A stretch of 64,000 nucleotides of DNA from the NCBI RefSeq assembly GCF_002154725.1, contig NZ_MTAW01000077.1, forward strand, positions 1 to 64,000, given 5' to 3'. Under the pieces are notes generated by a model. That model searched no databases. It was given only the letters and a program-made list of their open reading frames with translations, and had not been told where the DNA came from. The first letter of the stretch is position 1; each line of letters begins with the position of its first letter. Position numbers and translations under genes: made by a program. Source of the DNA: Nostoc sp. 106C (lineage in GTDB: Bacteria; Cyanobacteriota; Cyanobacteriia; Cyanobacteriales; Nostocaceae). This document shows, in pieces, positions 9,879 to 19,791 of this stretch.

Positions 9879-10097
9879 TACTTCCAAATCAAATGAGTTA
9901 AGATTTTTCAAAAGCAAAAAATCAGCAAAATGACATCACCATTTAGTTGAATTACTTGGCAATATTTATCCATATTATACAGTTTGCGCAGATTGCTCTT
10001 TCGCGATCGCAATAGCATTACCAAATGCTTACGGTCTGCAAAAAGACTACGTCACGAATCATAATATTATGTGTAAAGTTTATTGGAAAAGTCACTT
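9879..10097. other. Intergenic spacer (9780-10097), rest of the gap
   Basis: After the terminator-like hairpin, this AT-rich spacer holds one HIP1 octamer near 10003 and the presumed promoter of the DUF427 gene. No further gene or RNA is visible. Confidence 0.5.
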
Positions 10098-10382
10098 ATG
10101 CCGAAAGCAATTTGGAATGGCGCTACTTTAGCCGAGAGCGATAATACTATAGTTGTAGAAGGTAATTATTACTTTCCACCTGAGGCTATTAAGAAAGAGT
10201 ATTTCAAAGAAAGTAATACTCACACTACTTGCCCTTGGAAAGGTGTCGCTAGTTACTATAGTGTCGAAGTCAATGGGCAAATTAATCAAGACGCTGCTTG
10301 GTACTATCCCAGCGCCAAAGAAAAAGCTAAAAATATTGAAGGCTATGTTGCCTTTTGGCGAGGTGTCAAAGTCGAGGCTTAG
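10098..10382 (+). CDS. DUF427 domain-containing protein
   Basis: 94 residues from the ATG at 10098 (MPKAIWNGATLAESDNTIVV). The frame extends five codons upstream to a TTG, but the ATG matches the family start. It shows the hallmark DUF427 pattern: A.WNG..LAES, VEGNYYFP, then CPWKGVASYYSV and AAWYYPSAKEKAKNIEGYVAFW. The fold is a small beta-tent-like domain; its biochemical role is unsettled. Soluble and probably cytosolic. It stands alone between spacers. Confidence 0.88.
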   Translation: MPKAIWNGATLAESDNTIVVEGNYYFPPEAIKKEYFKESNTHTTCPWKGVASYYSVEVNGQINQDAAWYYPSAKEKAKNIEGYVAFWRGVKVEA

Positions 10383-10514
10383 CCGAAATTAATCTGTACT
10401 TAACTCTTGGAATCATTTAATTTCCAAGGTATTTACCCTAGCTAGCAGTCATAATTTAACCAATTTTTTTGGTGGTTGATACAACTCAACCACCAGAATT
10501 TTTGAAAGATTTCT

Positions 10515-11093
10515 TCATTCATTTGGCAAACGCAATATCATCTGGCGTTTTTGACGTAACAGCGTTCCTTCTTCTTCAAATTGCTGTAGAAGGCGTGTTA
10601 CAGTTACTCTTGTTGTATTTAATACCTCAGCCATTTCTTGATGAGTAGCATTCAGGTCAATTAGTTTACCTTGTTCTACTTGACGACCAAATTTCCGGCT
10701 TAACCAGACTAAAAATTGCCACAAACGCAGAGACATAGGTTTACAATGCACTATGCTTAGAAGTTCCTCTGCCTGTTGAATGTGAGAAAGTAAAGCCGTG
10801 ACATCCTGATACCAAAGATGAGGTGGCACTATACTAACTTCTACATTGCTTAAACACTCAATTTGGTAGGGCTTGACTTTAGACAAAGGAGAACCGATTA
10901 AATCTCCAGCACCCCAGTAACCTAAAGTAATAAATGTTCCCTCTTCACTCCAGGTTAAGGTGCGAACTGCACCATGTTCGATTCGCCACAGTACATCGTT
11001 GCGTGGTGGGATCATTTCGCGTCTGGTAAATAAGCGATGGGGTATTTGTTCTTTAATGACAGAGTTATACGACACATTAGCAGAATAGATCAT
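10515..11093 (-). CDS. Crp/Fnr family transcriptional regulator
   Basis: A 192-residue protein. Residues about 15-110 form the cyclic-nucleotide-binding-like beta roll (EHGAVRTLTWSEEGTFITLG, then YWGAGDLIG), and about 140-190 form the winged helix (THQEMAEVLNTTRVTVTRLL is the recognition region). The phosphate-binding cassette of true cAMP binders (the RxAxV pattern) is not obvious, so the effector is unclear; there is no Fnr-type Cys cluster. It is shorter than classic Crp (about 210) because the N-terminus is short. An imperfect TAACCA/TGGTTA repeat lies about 160 bases upstream of the start. Confidence 0.9.
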   Translation of the reverse strand: MIYSANVSYNSVIKEQIPHRLFTRREMIPPRNDVLWRIEHGAVRTLTWSEEGTFITLGYWGAGDLIGSPLSKVKPYQIECLSNVEVSIVPPHLWYQDVTALLSHIQQAEELLSIVHCKPMSLRLWQFLVWLSRKFGRQVEQGKLIDLNATHQEMAEVLNTTRVTVTRLLQQFEEEGTLLRQKRQMILRLPNE

Positions 11094-11758
11094 AGAAATA
11101 TTTTGGTAGAGAAAATTGTGGAGTTGCTTTAGAAGTTATCGGAATTAGCTTAGATGCAAGAATTGACTTAGAATAATTTAATACTTGCAATGACATTAGC
11201 CTCAGCAGATTTAGCACACATATTATCTATGTGTAAATATCAGGACACCAATTAACCATAGTTATTCTCTGGTTATCCATAACACAGAAGTAGAAAAATC
11301 ACTATACCTCTATAGAAAGGTTGAAGCAGATTGATAAAATTATTTCCAGGCGGTAGGGGGTTAGGAAAGATTTTCATGCTTATTTGTGAACACAAGCCTC
11401 CTTAGGGAGGAGCTACGCTAACGCCTCTGGGTAAAAACCGATATTACTAATTAATGTAACTTTTATGTATTATTCTTATAATTCAACAGCAGCCTAGCTC
11501 ATTAGTATCGATTGAAGCTCCAAGCCTAAATAGTACTCAACATCAATTCCTTTATCTGCTCTAGTTCTGCATCCTGTGTGGAGCTTTTTATATCCTTGTA
11601 TGGCACAAAGAATACTGAGAGAAAAAGTAGCAAAGCCAGAAAACTATACTATGATTGGATTTTTTCGTTAATTGACACTAATGAGCATCGCCTTAGCATC
11701 TTCAGCGAGAAAAGGCTGTTCTTGTGTTCAACACCAGAAACTTCTGAAAATTTAGTAT
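11094..11758. other. Intergenic region, 665 bases
   Basis: Contains an inverted pair TAACCA (11253-11258) and TGGTTA (11270-11275) that could be a site for the neighbouring Crp-type regulator. A short GC-rich repeat fragment lies near 11400-11435 (AGGAGCTACGCTAACGCC type, also found near 48830). A 63-codon plus-strand frame at 11578 is not convincing as a gene. Confidence 0.5.
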
Positions 11759-12193
11759 TTATTCTCTAGCAATCACAATATCGTTGGACTTAATTACTGC
11801 ATAGGCTTCAGTCCCCTCAGACAGACCTAACTCCTCTGCTGAGACTCTAGTGATCATAGAAGTTAGTTCAACTTTGTGAACAATCTCTAGAGTCACTTCA
11901 GTATTAACAGCTCCTGTAATTACCCGTTTGACAACTCCCTTGAGGATATTACGCGAGCTAACTTTTAATGGTTTCTTTTGACTACTAATTTCTACCTCAG
12001 CAGTGTAAACATCTTTTTTAGTATCCTGGTTGGTTGGTGGCAATGCTGGGGAAGAGTATTGACTCAAACCACGTACCAATTCCCTTAAGATTTCAGTTTT
12101 AGTACGCTGAGACTGGTTGCAAAACTCTTCCAGTATTTTGCGCTCTTCTTCTGAAGTTTGAAATGTTACCCATCCCTGTTCTTTTCTTGGCAT
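11759..12193 (-). CDS. Ribbon-helix-helix / Mop (TOBE) fusion protein, putative molybdate-responsive regulator
   Basis: A 144-residue protein. Residues about 7-43 (GWVTFQTSEEERKILEEF through TKTEILRELVRGL) look like a ribbon-helix-helix DNA-binding unit. A polar linker follows, then a Mop/TOBE domain at about 73-144 with SSRNILKGVVKRVITGAVN, EVTLEI, TRVSAEELGLSEG and AYAVIKSNDIVIA. Mop domains bind molybdate or tungstate oxyanions, usually as oligomers. An inverted repeat (12199-12215) ends six bases upstream of the ATG, which suggests autoregulation. No molybdate transport gene is adjacent, so targets may be elsewhere. The architecture differs from ModE, where a winged helix is fused to the Mop domains. 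Confidence 0.82.
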   Translation of the reverse strand: MPRKEQGWVTFQTSEEERKILEEFCNQSQRTKTEILRELVRGLSQYSSPALPPTNQDTKKDVYTAEVEISSQKKPLKVSSRNILKGVVKRVITGAVNTEVTLEIVHKVELTSMITRVSAEELGLSEGTEAYAVIKSNDIVIARE

Positions 12194-12198
12194 AGATT

Positions 12199-12215
12199 TA
12201 CCAATTTAGTTGGTA
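12199..12215. promoter_or_regulatory. Palindrome, candidate operator of the RHH-Mop gene
   Basis: TACCAA and TTGGTA form a perfect 6-bp inverted repeat around a 5-base centre. The site ends six bases before the start codon at 12193. A further TACCAA half-site lies near 12241. The position suits repression or autoregulation by the ribbon-helix-helix domain, but binding is inferred only. Confidence 0.5.
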
Positions 12216-12717
12216 TATACTTTTGATCTTGCTATGATCCTACCAAGAGTGAATCCTCTGAAACCGAATCAATCTAAGTGCAGTTTTCTTACAAACAAAT
12301 AATGGTTTCTTATTTAACTTGGTATGGCATCTAATAGCAACTCATGTGCCGACTTTGAATCTCTTGTCTGTTCCTAGCTAGGAACATAACTCAGAAGAAA
12401 CTTAGTCTCCATAAGAACAAAATAAACCAAACTTCAACATTTACTCGATCTGTTGTTACCTTTGTCAATAACTAGTAACAGGGATATTTCCTTTTACTCT
12501 CGTTTCTGATTTCTAAAATGTCATATTGAACATTCTGAAACTATAGAATTTTGTTTTAATAGTATAAAAAGAGACTTATATCCAGAAAATAAAATTAAAA
12601 GAGAAATAATTTTCAGGGTGGAGTTTCACCAAATAGTTTACCCAGCAAAAAAATACTTGCATTTCTTAAATAGAATTTAGCAAAGTTTTAGCAAAATAAC
12701 TTAACAAATGGATAATT
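12216..12717. other. Intergenic region between RHH-Mop gene and hmpE-like gene
   Basis: An AT-rich stretch of about 500 bases with no credible ORF. It should hold the promoter of the minus-strand RHH-Mop gene near its low-coordinate end. I see no RNA gene or repeat in it. Confidence 0.45.
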
Positions 12718-12761
12718 TGTCAGTTGTAAATTGTCAAGCAAAAATTAGCTTACAACTGACA
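12718..12761 (-). terminator. Hairpin after the chemotaxis operon
   Basis: A perfect 12-bp inverted repeat, TGTCAGTTGTAA (12718-12729) and TTACAACTGACA (12750-12761), with a 20-base loop. It lies 30 bases past the stop of the CheA gene in the direction of transcription. There is no clear U-tract after it, so it may be an RNA-stabilising or weak termination structure. Confidence 0.45.
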
Positions 12762-12791
12762 GTCATCTTTACTCATGGCTAAATTCTCAAT

Positions 12792-15700
12792 TTAATTATG
12801 AGATGCTACTGTTCCATCAGCAGAAATAATTATGTCCTGTAGTGTTCGGAGTAACTCTTGTTCGTTGTAAGGCTTAGAGAAGTAGGCGCGTGCACCTAAT
12901 TGAATTGCCAATTGACGATGTTTATCACTACTGCGAGAGGTTAACATGGCAATTGGGATATTTTTCATCTCATCACTGGATTTGACACGACCTAAAAAGC
13001 CATAACCATCAAGACGAGGCATTTCAATATCGCAGATTACAGCCTGGACTTGTAATCCACTCTGAAGCTTTTCTAAAGCATCTTGACCATCTTTTGCTTG
13101 TTCTACTTGATACCCTCCTTTTTCCAGAGTTAAAGCTAAAAAACGCCGGACATTAATCGAGTCATCCACGATCAAAATAGTGCTTTTCTTAGTAGAAGCA
13201 GGTACTAGTTGTTTATCATCCTGGGGGAACAGAAACGCTGTTTTTAACCGCGCTGATGGTAATTGGTTGTGTCTAGAAGTGCGCTGATTAGTACTAAATT
13301 CATACAGTAATTCATTAGTATTTACTAGTACTACTACGCGACCATCACCGAGAATAGTACAGTTGCCGAAGCCTTCTGGTAGAGGTATATTGCCTTCTAC
13401 CTGCCGAATAGCGACTTCTTGCTCGCCCCAACAACGGTCTAGTTGTATAGCTACCGATTGATTATTACTTTTCACTATTAATACACTACTAGCATTAATA
13501 GCTGGGGGGGTTTCCAACTCTGGGTTATCGTAGCGGGGGCCATTAAACTCCAGATAGCTACTGAGGCGAATTAATGGCAGCATCATTCCTTGCCAATTAA
13601 TAAATTCACTGCCTGCGATCGCAATAACCTGGTCGTTTTGGAGTAAAAATATTTCTGAAACGACATCTGTAGGAAATGCCAATAGCATCCTGCTGCTTTC
13701 TACTAACAGCACTCGGGCGACTGAAAGTGTAAATGGTACTGCAAGGGTAAAGGTAGTTCCAACTCCTGGCTCAGTATCAACTTTAATATCTCCCCGCACC
13801 TGTTTGAGGTTGTTGCGCACTACATCCATGCCAACACCACGGCCAGATAAGGCTGTAACTTGGTCGGAGGTAGTAAACCCTGGCTCGAAGATGAGTGATA
13901 ACAGTTCATCATCACTAGCACCAGCTAACAGAGAAGCATCTAACCCCATAGCAAGGGCGCGATCGCGAATTTTTTCTAGAGAAATTCCCCGACCATCATC
14001 ACGTATACTAATGATTGTGCGATCGCGACGGTGAGTAGCTTTAATTTCAATCAAGCCTTGTTCTGGTTTACCTAAGTTGCTGCGGGTGGCTGAATCTTCA
14101 ATACCATGATCGAAGGCATTCCTTAAAAGATGCATTAAAGGCTCATTCAAAGCCTCCAAGATACTACGTTCAATCAAGGTGTTACCACCTTCAATTTTCA
14201 ATTGCACATTTTTGCCATACTCCACATTTAGATCGCGTAAGGCTCGTGGAAAACGCTCAATTAAATCGGATAGGGGGCGCATTCTAACTTGTGTCAGCTT
14301 TGTCTGCAACTGTTTTGATGTTTTATTCAGCTTGCGAGCTATATGATCTGTATCATCAACGCTGAGTTGAACATCAGTTGTGACTTCTTGTACTTGAACA
14401 ATGGTTTCCATAACTTCCTGCGATAGCAGGTTTAATTCGTTATAGCGATCCAGTTCTAAGACATCAAAGTTAGCGTTTACATCTTGGGAATGATGCCGAT
14501 CGTCTGCCAATGACAGCACGGCAGATGGTCTTACAGGTTGAGTAGCGATTTTATCGTAGGCTGCCCGTAGTTCCTGATTTTCGCGATCGAGATTTTGGAC
14601 ACGCTGGCTGAGATTGCGGACGAGTTTGCGTAATCTTTCGAGTTGTAAGTTCAGTCCATTTCGCTGAATAATCAGTTCCCCAAATAAATCATTAATTTGC
14701 TCAAGTTGCTTACTGGGAACTCGGACTGTATTTTCATGAATGTCACGGTCTTTGCCATTAGCAATTGGCTCGGCTTTGCGTTCGATGAGTTTGTAATCTG
14801 CTGGGGAAATTTCGCGCGCAGCTACTATTCTTGGATCTAAGAAATTGACTGGCTCTGCAATGTTCTCAGCAAACTCTACATCTAATGTTTCAAAATTGGT
14901 AGGAACGATCGCATCTTCTTCGCTCCAAGTTTCCTCAGTTTCTTCTGATTGCAAAAAATCAGTGGCGAGAATTTCTGGTTCGAGCAAGTGCGTTGCAGCT
15001 GCATCTGTGGCCAGAAACTCCGCAATCGCTGCTTGTTTAGGTGAGATATTGCTCGCTTGGGTATTGGCTAGCTCGTCTAATTTCAGCTCTGTAGGTAGAC
15101 TATCTAGTTGATGTGTCAGAACTAAAGCTTGCGATCGCCGCCATGCTTGCAATGCTAACTGGGCAATTTCTGCGACTTGGTTGGGGTTAGCAGTTTCTAA
15201 CTGATGTGTGATTGACTCGCAAAGCTGGGTAAAAGCTGTCAATTGCAGCATTTCCCCCAAACCGCCCAATTCAGCCGCCATGATTGCTACTTCTTCCTGC
15301 AAACAAGGCTGTTCTCGATCTGCTAACACAGATTCTAAACGCTGTAAACAGCCTTCCACCTCTGTTTCAAACAGCAAGGGGATAATATCTTGCCCATCTT
15401 CCGGTGAAAGCATGGTTGTAGCGTCTTCTGGAACGGGGTCGCCCAAACGCTCATGCAGTTCATCAAAAACTGGATAACAAAAGCTTTCTAACCACTGCTC
15501 TTCTATAACATTTCCTTCTGAGAGCAATTCCACTATTTGACGTAACCAGTCAACACCAGATAGTAGTAAACTTTGTAACTGGGTGTCAATGTCTAAAGAG
15601 TTTTTCCGAGTTTTTAAAACTTTAAAAGAATCTTCCAAACGGTGTGCTAAATCACTGAGAGTCCGAAATCCCATCATGCCCGCACCACCTTTGATGGAAT

Positions 15701-15848
15701 GAGCTGCTCGGAGTGCCCCGTTTATTTTATCTGAATCAATGCGATTACTGATATCGATTTCTAGCAATACCCCTTCTAGAGTATTGAGATAATCAGTGGC
15801 TTCTTCCAGAAACTGCATCTGGATTTCCAGTTCTTTGTCCTGTGACAT
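12792..15848 (-). CDS. hmpE: CheA-like hybrid histidine kinase (HmpE/PilL-like)
   Basis: A 1018-residue kinase. It has an N-terminal Hpt domain with the phosphorylated His50 in RAAHSIKGGAGMMGF, a long acidic linker, a coiled dimerisation region (about 385-500), an ATPase domain with N-box LMHLLRNAFDHGIED and G-box DDGRGI/GRGVGMDVV, a CheW-like domain, and a C-terminal receiver with Asp940 in ICDIEMPRLDG. It is the last gene of a five-gene operon whose order (PATAN-receiver, CheY, CheW, MCP, CheA) matches the hormogonium hmp locus of Nostoc punctiforme. There the system controls type IV pilus motility. The symbol is by architecture and synteny. The C-terminal receiver is typical of cyanobacterial Pil-Che kinases. 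Confidence 0.93.
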   Translation of the reverse strand: MSQDKELEIQMQFLEEATDYLNTLEGVLLEIDISNRIDSDKINGALRAAHSIKGGAGMMGFRTLSDLAHRLEDSFKVLKTRKNSLDIDTQLQSLLLSGVDWLRQIVELLSEGNVIEEQWLESFCYPVFDELHERLGDPVPEDATTMLSPEDGQDIIPLLFETEVEGCLQRLESVLADREQPCLQEEVAIMAAELGGLGEMLQLTAFTQLCESITHQLETANPNQVAEIAQLALQAWRRSQALVLTHQLDSLPTELKLDELANTQASNISPKQAAIAEFLATDAAATHLLEPEILATDFLQSEETEETWSEEDAIVPTNFETLDVEFAENIAEPVNFLDPRIVAAREISPADYKLIERKAEPIANGKDRDIHENTVRVPSKQLEQINDLFGELIIQRNGLNLQLERLRKLVRNLSQRVQNLDRENQELRAAYDKIATQPVRPSAVLSLADDRHHSQDVNANFDVLELDRYNELNLLSQEVMETIVQVQEVTTDVQLSVDDTDHIARKLNKTSKQLQTKLTQVRMRPLSDLIERFPRALRDLNVEYGKNVQLKIEGGNTLIERSILEALNEPLMHLLRNAFDHGIEDSATRSNLGKPEQGLIEIKATHRRDRTIISIRDDGRGISLEKIRDRALAMGLDASLLAGASDDELLSLIFEPGFTTSDQVTALSGRGVGMDVVRNNLKQVRGDIKVDTEPGVGTTFTLAVPFTLSVARVLLVESSRMLLAFPTDVVSEIFLLQNDQVIAIAGSEFINWQGMMLPLIRLSSYLEFNGPRYDNPELETPPAINASSVLIVKSNNQSVAIQLDRCWGEQEVAIRQVEGNIPLPEGFGNCTILGDGRVVVLVNTNELLYEFSTNQRTSRHNQLPSARLKTAFLFPQDDKQLVPASTKKSTILIVDDSINVRRFLALTLEKGGYQVEQAKDGQDALEKLQSGLQVQAVICDIEMPRLDGYGFLGRVKSSDEMKNIPIAMLTSRSSDKHRQLAIQLGARAYFSKPYNEQELLRTLQDIIISADGTVASHN

Positions 15849-15945
15849 GGTTTTCGTGAGTTGTTAAGCTAATGCGCGTCTAATAGAGGATTTGTTATAG
15901 GTATTCAGTTGTTCTTGTAATCAGCAATGACTAATGACTAGAGAA

Positions 15946-18774
15946 CTAACTGACCTTAAATGTGCCAACAGTCTCCTGCAACTCTTGGGAAATCTCTACA
16001 GTTTGTTGTAAAGATTCGGAAACTAAACGGGAAGAATCGCTGGTACGCTGTGACACAGCAACAATTGCTTTCATCAAATTGCTGACAGTTTGCGAAGTTT
16101 CTACTTGGGATGCAGTCGCCAGAGAAATCGACTGCACTAGCCGATCAATTTGACGCGACACATCCAAAATCTCATTGAGACTATGCTTAGCATCTTCAAC
16201 TATGCGAGTACCTTCGACTACCTGGGTAGTCCCCACCTCCATCGCCTGCACTACGTCGCTGGTTTCCCTTTGGATGTTCTCGACAATTTGCTCAATTTCT
16301 TGAGTTGCGGCTGCACTTCTCACTGCTAATTCGCCTACTTCTTCGGCAACTACGGCAAAACCTTGACCTTCTTCACCCGCACGTGCAGCTTCAATACCAG
16401 CGTTGATCGCTAGTAAGTTAGTTTGGATGGCGATTTGGTTAATTAAAGACACCACACGAGAAATTTGTTGGGAAGATTCTCCTAACCGCTTTACTTTCTT
16501 GGCAGTTTCACCAACAGTTTCCCGTAAAGAAAGAATGTTTTGCACTGTTAAATCCATTGCTTGTCCACTTTTGGTTGCAGTGTGGGCAGCATGGTTAGCA
16601 ATTACCGCAGCTTGCTGGGCATTTTCGGCTACAGCTTGGATGGAATGTGTCATGTGGTCAACAGCATCCAAGGTGCGGGTAATTTCGGCAGCTTGGGTGA
16701 GTGCTTCTTCGGCTAGCTGGCGGATAGCTGCTTCGTTAGAGCCAATCGCAGTATTTACTTGAGTAGCAGCTTGTTTAACTTGAGTGACAATATCTCGGAG
16801 ACTTTCAACGATGGAGTTAAAAAAGTCAGCAACAGTGCCAATTTCCCCGGCTGTCACATCAGCACGCACTGTCAAATCTCCGCTTGCTGCACCTTCTACG
16901 TTACTCAGCAATTCTAAAAGTTGCGTTTGCAGTGCTTCTTTTTGTTGCCGTTCTTCTTGAGTATCTTGTTGAGCAGCAGCCTTTGCTTGTTCTAATTCTT
17001 CTAGTAGCCTAGCTTGTTCTAGGGCATAGCCAATTTGAATCGCTGTTTGTTTCAACAAATCAATTTCTGGCTGTTGCCAAATCCGCGGGCTTTCACAATG
17101 ATGGGCAATCAATAAACCCAAGAGTTGATCTTGAGTAATAATTGGTGCGATCAAATTACCTTGAACGGCAAATTTTTCCAAAATTTGGATGTAACAATTG
17201 GCATCAGCTAGGTTTGGCTCTTGATAAATGTTAGCGATCGCCCTGACTCTTCCTTCTCGATAAAGGTCTACATGGCGTTCCCGAAAACAGGGGTCGTCAA
17301 TTCGCACTCCCATCATTTTCGGCCAATCATCAGTCACAGATTCAGCAACAACCACACCATCCCAGTTTTCTGGATTCAGCTTATAGATGATTACCCGGTC
17401 TGTTTTTAGCGCTTGGCGAACTTCGTTAACTCCTGTTGTGTAAATATCTTCAGTTTCGAGATTTTTCCGAATTCGTAAGGTAATATCTGCAATCAATTTG
17501 ACTCTTTCAGTTTCCCGCTCTTGTTCTCGTAGCAATACCTGCAATTGCTCGGCCATTTGGTTAATGTTAAAACCCAATACCCCTAATTCGTCTGCTCTTT
17601 GTACCTCTAGACGAGTATTGAGTTGACCTTCACCAAGTTTGCTGACTGCCTCAGTTGCACTCAAGATTGGTTTTGTCGCACGTTTAGCTAACCAGGCAGC
17701 GATCGCTGCTACGATGAATGCGGTTAATGCGGTGCCAATTGCTATAGTCCATAATAATTCTCTTTGCGGTGCAAATGTAATTGCTGTATCAGTCGCAATT
17801 AGAGCATCCCATTTTAAATCTGGTAAACCTTCAATTTTTTTAGAGGGTACATAGCTTACAAGTTGCTGTTTTTTATCCAGTTTGTTAACTGTAATAAAAC
17901 TATTGACTTTGTTTTGTCCTTGCAGTTTAGTTAAACCCGTAAAATCAGCTTTAGCCTCTCTACCTTCTTGATTATTTTGGGTTGCCAGAAAAATCTTGCC
18001 TGATTTGTCTAGCAAATGGTATTCATGCCCTTTACCTGCATAGTTTTTGATAGTTTCTTCTAGAGATTTGGCGGGCATACGCGCTCTCACCACGCCAATA
18101 TTTTGACCTGTGACTGTATCTTTAACAGGTGCAGCTATGTGAATACTCACAAGACCAGTACTTTTTGATTTTTCTGGCTGACTAATAATAGGAGTATCTT
18201 GTTTAAGAGTATCCTGAAAATACTGGCGGTCTTTGTGGTTTTCTAGAGGTTCGCCTGTAGATTGGACAATTACGTTACCTTCTAGATCGAAGACAGCAAT
18301 ACTGTCATAAGCTTTGTAAGCCTTGACAATGCGATCTAGAACTGCTTGCTTCTCTTGCGGATTTATGCTTTCTCTGACTTGGGTATTTGTCAAAAATGGC
18401 AGATTAGAGAGTACTTGAATATCTCCGTATCGTCCCAACATGTAACGGTTGACTTTGTCGATTAATCCAATTGCTTCTGCTTCTTGAGCTTGAGTAATTT
18501 GCTTATTAATCGAGTTATTGGCAAAACTATAAGCGATCGCGCCAATGCCCAATGTCGGTAGAGTTCCAATCGCGATCGCTAATACGGTAGCTTTTGTACC
18601 TAAGCTGAGCCTATTAAAATAAGTAACTGCTTTTTTAAACACAGAACTATTTGCAGTTTCATTAGTAAGCTTATTTGGTTGTTTGGCTGAAGTATTAGGA
18701 AGTTTTTGGGATGAAATTACTGATGAGTGATTCTGAGGTTCACTACTCTTAGCCGTGTCAGTCTTATTAAACAT
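15946..18774 (-). CDS. hmpD: Methyl-accepting chemotaxis protein with Cache, HAMP and GAF domains (HmpD/PilJ-like)
   Basis: 942 residues. A polar, cytosolic N-tail of about 60 residues precedes TM1 (about 61-85). An extracytoplasmic Cache-type sensor (about 95-335) includes [15 protein letters not shown]2 (about 340-363) is followed by HAMP (to about 418), a GAF domain (about 428-590), a second HAMP-like segment (about 615-660, [17 protein letters not shown]) and the MCP signalling hairpin with [20 protein letters not shown]. The GAF domain carries DPCF (Cys496) and a second Cys (Cys527, followed by Tyr), spaced as in DXCF-type bilin-binding GAFs but lacking the usual Cys-His. It is the fourth gene of the hmp-like operon and should signal to the downstream CheA. 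Confidence 0.93.
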   Translation of the reverse strand: MFNKTDTAKSSEPQNHSSVISSQKLPNTSAKQPNKLTNETANSSVFKKAVTYFNRLSLGTKATVLAIAIGTLPTLGIGAIAYSFANNSINKQITQAQEAEAIGLIDKVNRYMLGRYGDIQVLSNLPFLTNTQVRESINPQEKQAVLDRIVKAYKAYDSIAVFDLEGNVIVQSTGEPLENHKDRQYFQDTLKQDTPIISQPEKSKSTGLVSIHIAAPVKDTVTGQNIGVVRARMPAKSLEETIKNYAGKGHEYHLLDKSGKIFLATQNNQEGREAKADFTGLTKLQGQNKVNSFITVNKLDKKQQLVSYVPSKKIEGLPDLKWDALIATDTAITFAPQRELLWTIAIGTALTAFIVAAIAAWLAKRATKPILSATEAVSKLGEGQLNTRLEVQRADELGVLGFNINQMAEQLQVLLREQERETERVKLIADITLRIRKNLETEDIYTTGVNEVRQALKTDRVIIYKLNPENWDGVVVAESVTDDWPKMMGVRIDDPCFRERHVDLYREGRVRAIANIYQEPNLADANCYIQILEKFAVQGNLIAPIITQDQLLGLLIAHHCESPRIWQQPEIDLLKQTAIQIGYALEQARLLEELEQAKAAAQQDTQEERQQKEALQTQLLELLSNVEGAASGDLTVRADVTAGEIGTVADFFNSIVESLRDIVTQVKQAATQVNTAIGSNEAAIRQLAEEALTQAAEITRTLDAVDHMTHSIQAVAENAQQAAVIANHAAHTATKSGQAMDLTVQNILSLRETVGETAKKVKRLGESSQQISRVVSLINQIAIQTNLLAINAGIEAARAGEEGQGFAVVAEEVGELAVRSAAATQEIEQIVENIQRETSDVVQAMEVGTTQVVEGTRIVEDAKHSLNEILDVSRQIDRLVQSISLATASQVETSQTVSNLMKAIVAVSQRTSDSSRLVSESLQQTVEISQELQETVGTFKVS

Positions 18775-18835
18775 TAATTAATTCTCCTAGATATGTGAAT
18801 GAGAACACTAAAAATCCTTTTTTTAGTAGTACACC

Positions 18836-19333
18836 CTAATCACTGCGGAGAATAGAAGAATGGACAATAGCTTGTGCATCTAATACCAGCAATATCTCTT
18901 GCTGTTGCCCAACACATCCAGATAGATACGGTACTAAACTGGATGCTACTTGTCCTATAGGAGAACAAATTTCATCAGGCAAGAACTTAGCTGTACCTTT
19001 TATCTCTTGTACAACTAAGCCCAAAAGCATTGATTCTACCCGCACAATAATCACATTGTACTGCCGCAGCCTATTATCTAAAGATTCTAAATTGAGCATT
19101 CTTGGCAGATCTACTACCCAAATTATGCGACTTCGCCAATTCATTAATCCTAGGATGCAGGCGGGCATATTTGGCATTGAGGTAACAGACTCAACAGGCA
19201 TGATAATCGCTTCTTGCGTGTGCCTCATTGCTAAAATCGCCGCAGTCTGTTGATTTAGCTGAAACTTGATATAGCCATCTCCTAAATTATTGGGGATAGG
19301 TTTGGTGGGAAGTGAATTTTTTGAACTATTCAT
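18836..19333 (-). CDS. hmpC: CheW-like adaptor (HmpC-like)
   Basis: A 165-residue single CheW domain, preceded by about 22 polar residues. Visible strands include KFQLNQQTAAILAMRHTQEA, GLMNWRSRIIWVVDLPRML and MLLGLVVQEIKGTAKF. CheW couples the MCP to the CheA kinase in the signalling array. It starts four bases after the stop of the CheY-like gene and runs into the MCP gene with a 61-base gap, so the three are surely cotranscribed. The start is ATG. Confidence 0.92.
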   Translation of the reverse strand: MNSSKNSLPTKPIPNNLGDGYIKFQLNQQTAAILAMRHTQEAIIMPVESVTSMPNMPACILGLMNWRSRIIWVVDLPRMLNLESLDNRLRQYNVIIVRVESMLLGLVVQEIKGTAKFLPDEICSPIGQVASSLVPYLSGCVGQQQEILLVLDAQAIVHSSILRSD

Positions 19334-19337
19334 GGAT

Positions 19338-19715
19338 TCAATTTGCTACTGATTTAATAGCACGTAAGAGTTGTTCCCGAGTGTATGGTTTAGTCAGGTA
19401 AGCATCAGCACCTTGTTTCATTGCCCATAATCGGTCAATTTCTTGATTTTTAGAACTGCAAATTACAATCGGAACTTTCTGTGTAACCGGATTTTTTTTG
19501 AGATAACGACATAACTCAAATCCACTTATTCCTGGCATAACTACATCAGTGACAATGACATCTGGCTGTTGTAATAAAGCTTTTTCTAATGCTTCTTTTG
19601 CACCAGTAGCTGGAATTACGTTGTAGCCACTTTCTGTGAGATAATAACTCATTAGTTCTAATTCACTAGGAGAATCTTCAACAATCAGAATTGTGCTAAT
19701 CAAAGTAAGATTCAC
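19338..19715 (-). CDS. hmpB: CheY-like response regulator (HmpB/PilH-like)
   Basis: A 125-residue stand-alone receiver. The acid pocket is EDS near residue 13, the phospho-acceptor is Asp57 in VTDVVMPGISG, a Ser-Ser pair stands at the switch Thr position (ICSSKN), and the conserved Lys is in YLTKPYTREQLL. It has no output domain. It lies between the PATAN-receiver gene (77 bases upstream) and cheW (4 bases downstream) in the hmp-like operon. By analogy with PilH/HmpB it would be a phosphate sink or a pilus-motor regulator. Confidence 0.93.
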   Translation of the reverse strand: MNLTLISTILIVEDSPSELELMSYYLTESGYNVIPATGAKEALEKALLQQPDVIVTDVVMPGISGFELCRYLKKNPVTQKVPIVICSSKNQEIDRLWAMKQGADAYLTKPYTREQLLRAIKSVAN

Positions 19716-19791
19716 TACTAAATCTCCTAAAAAATGCTATTGGTGTTACTAAATGTGATGTTAGTTATACTAACTATCTATTTCTTAATGA

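Noticed and set aside
11578-11769. A 63-codon plus-strand frame before the RHH-Mop gene
   Set aside because: It overlaps the end of the RHH-Mop gene, has no ribosome binding site, and has a composition unlike a folded protein. I see no recognisable motif.
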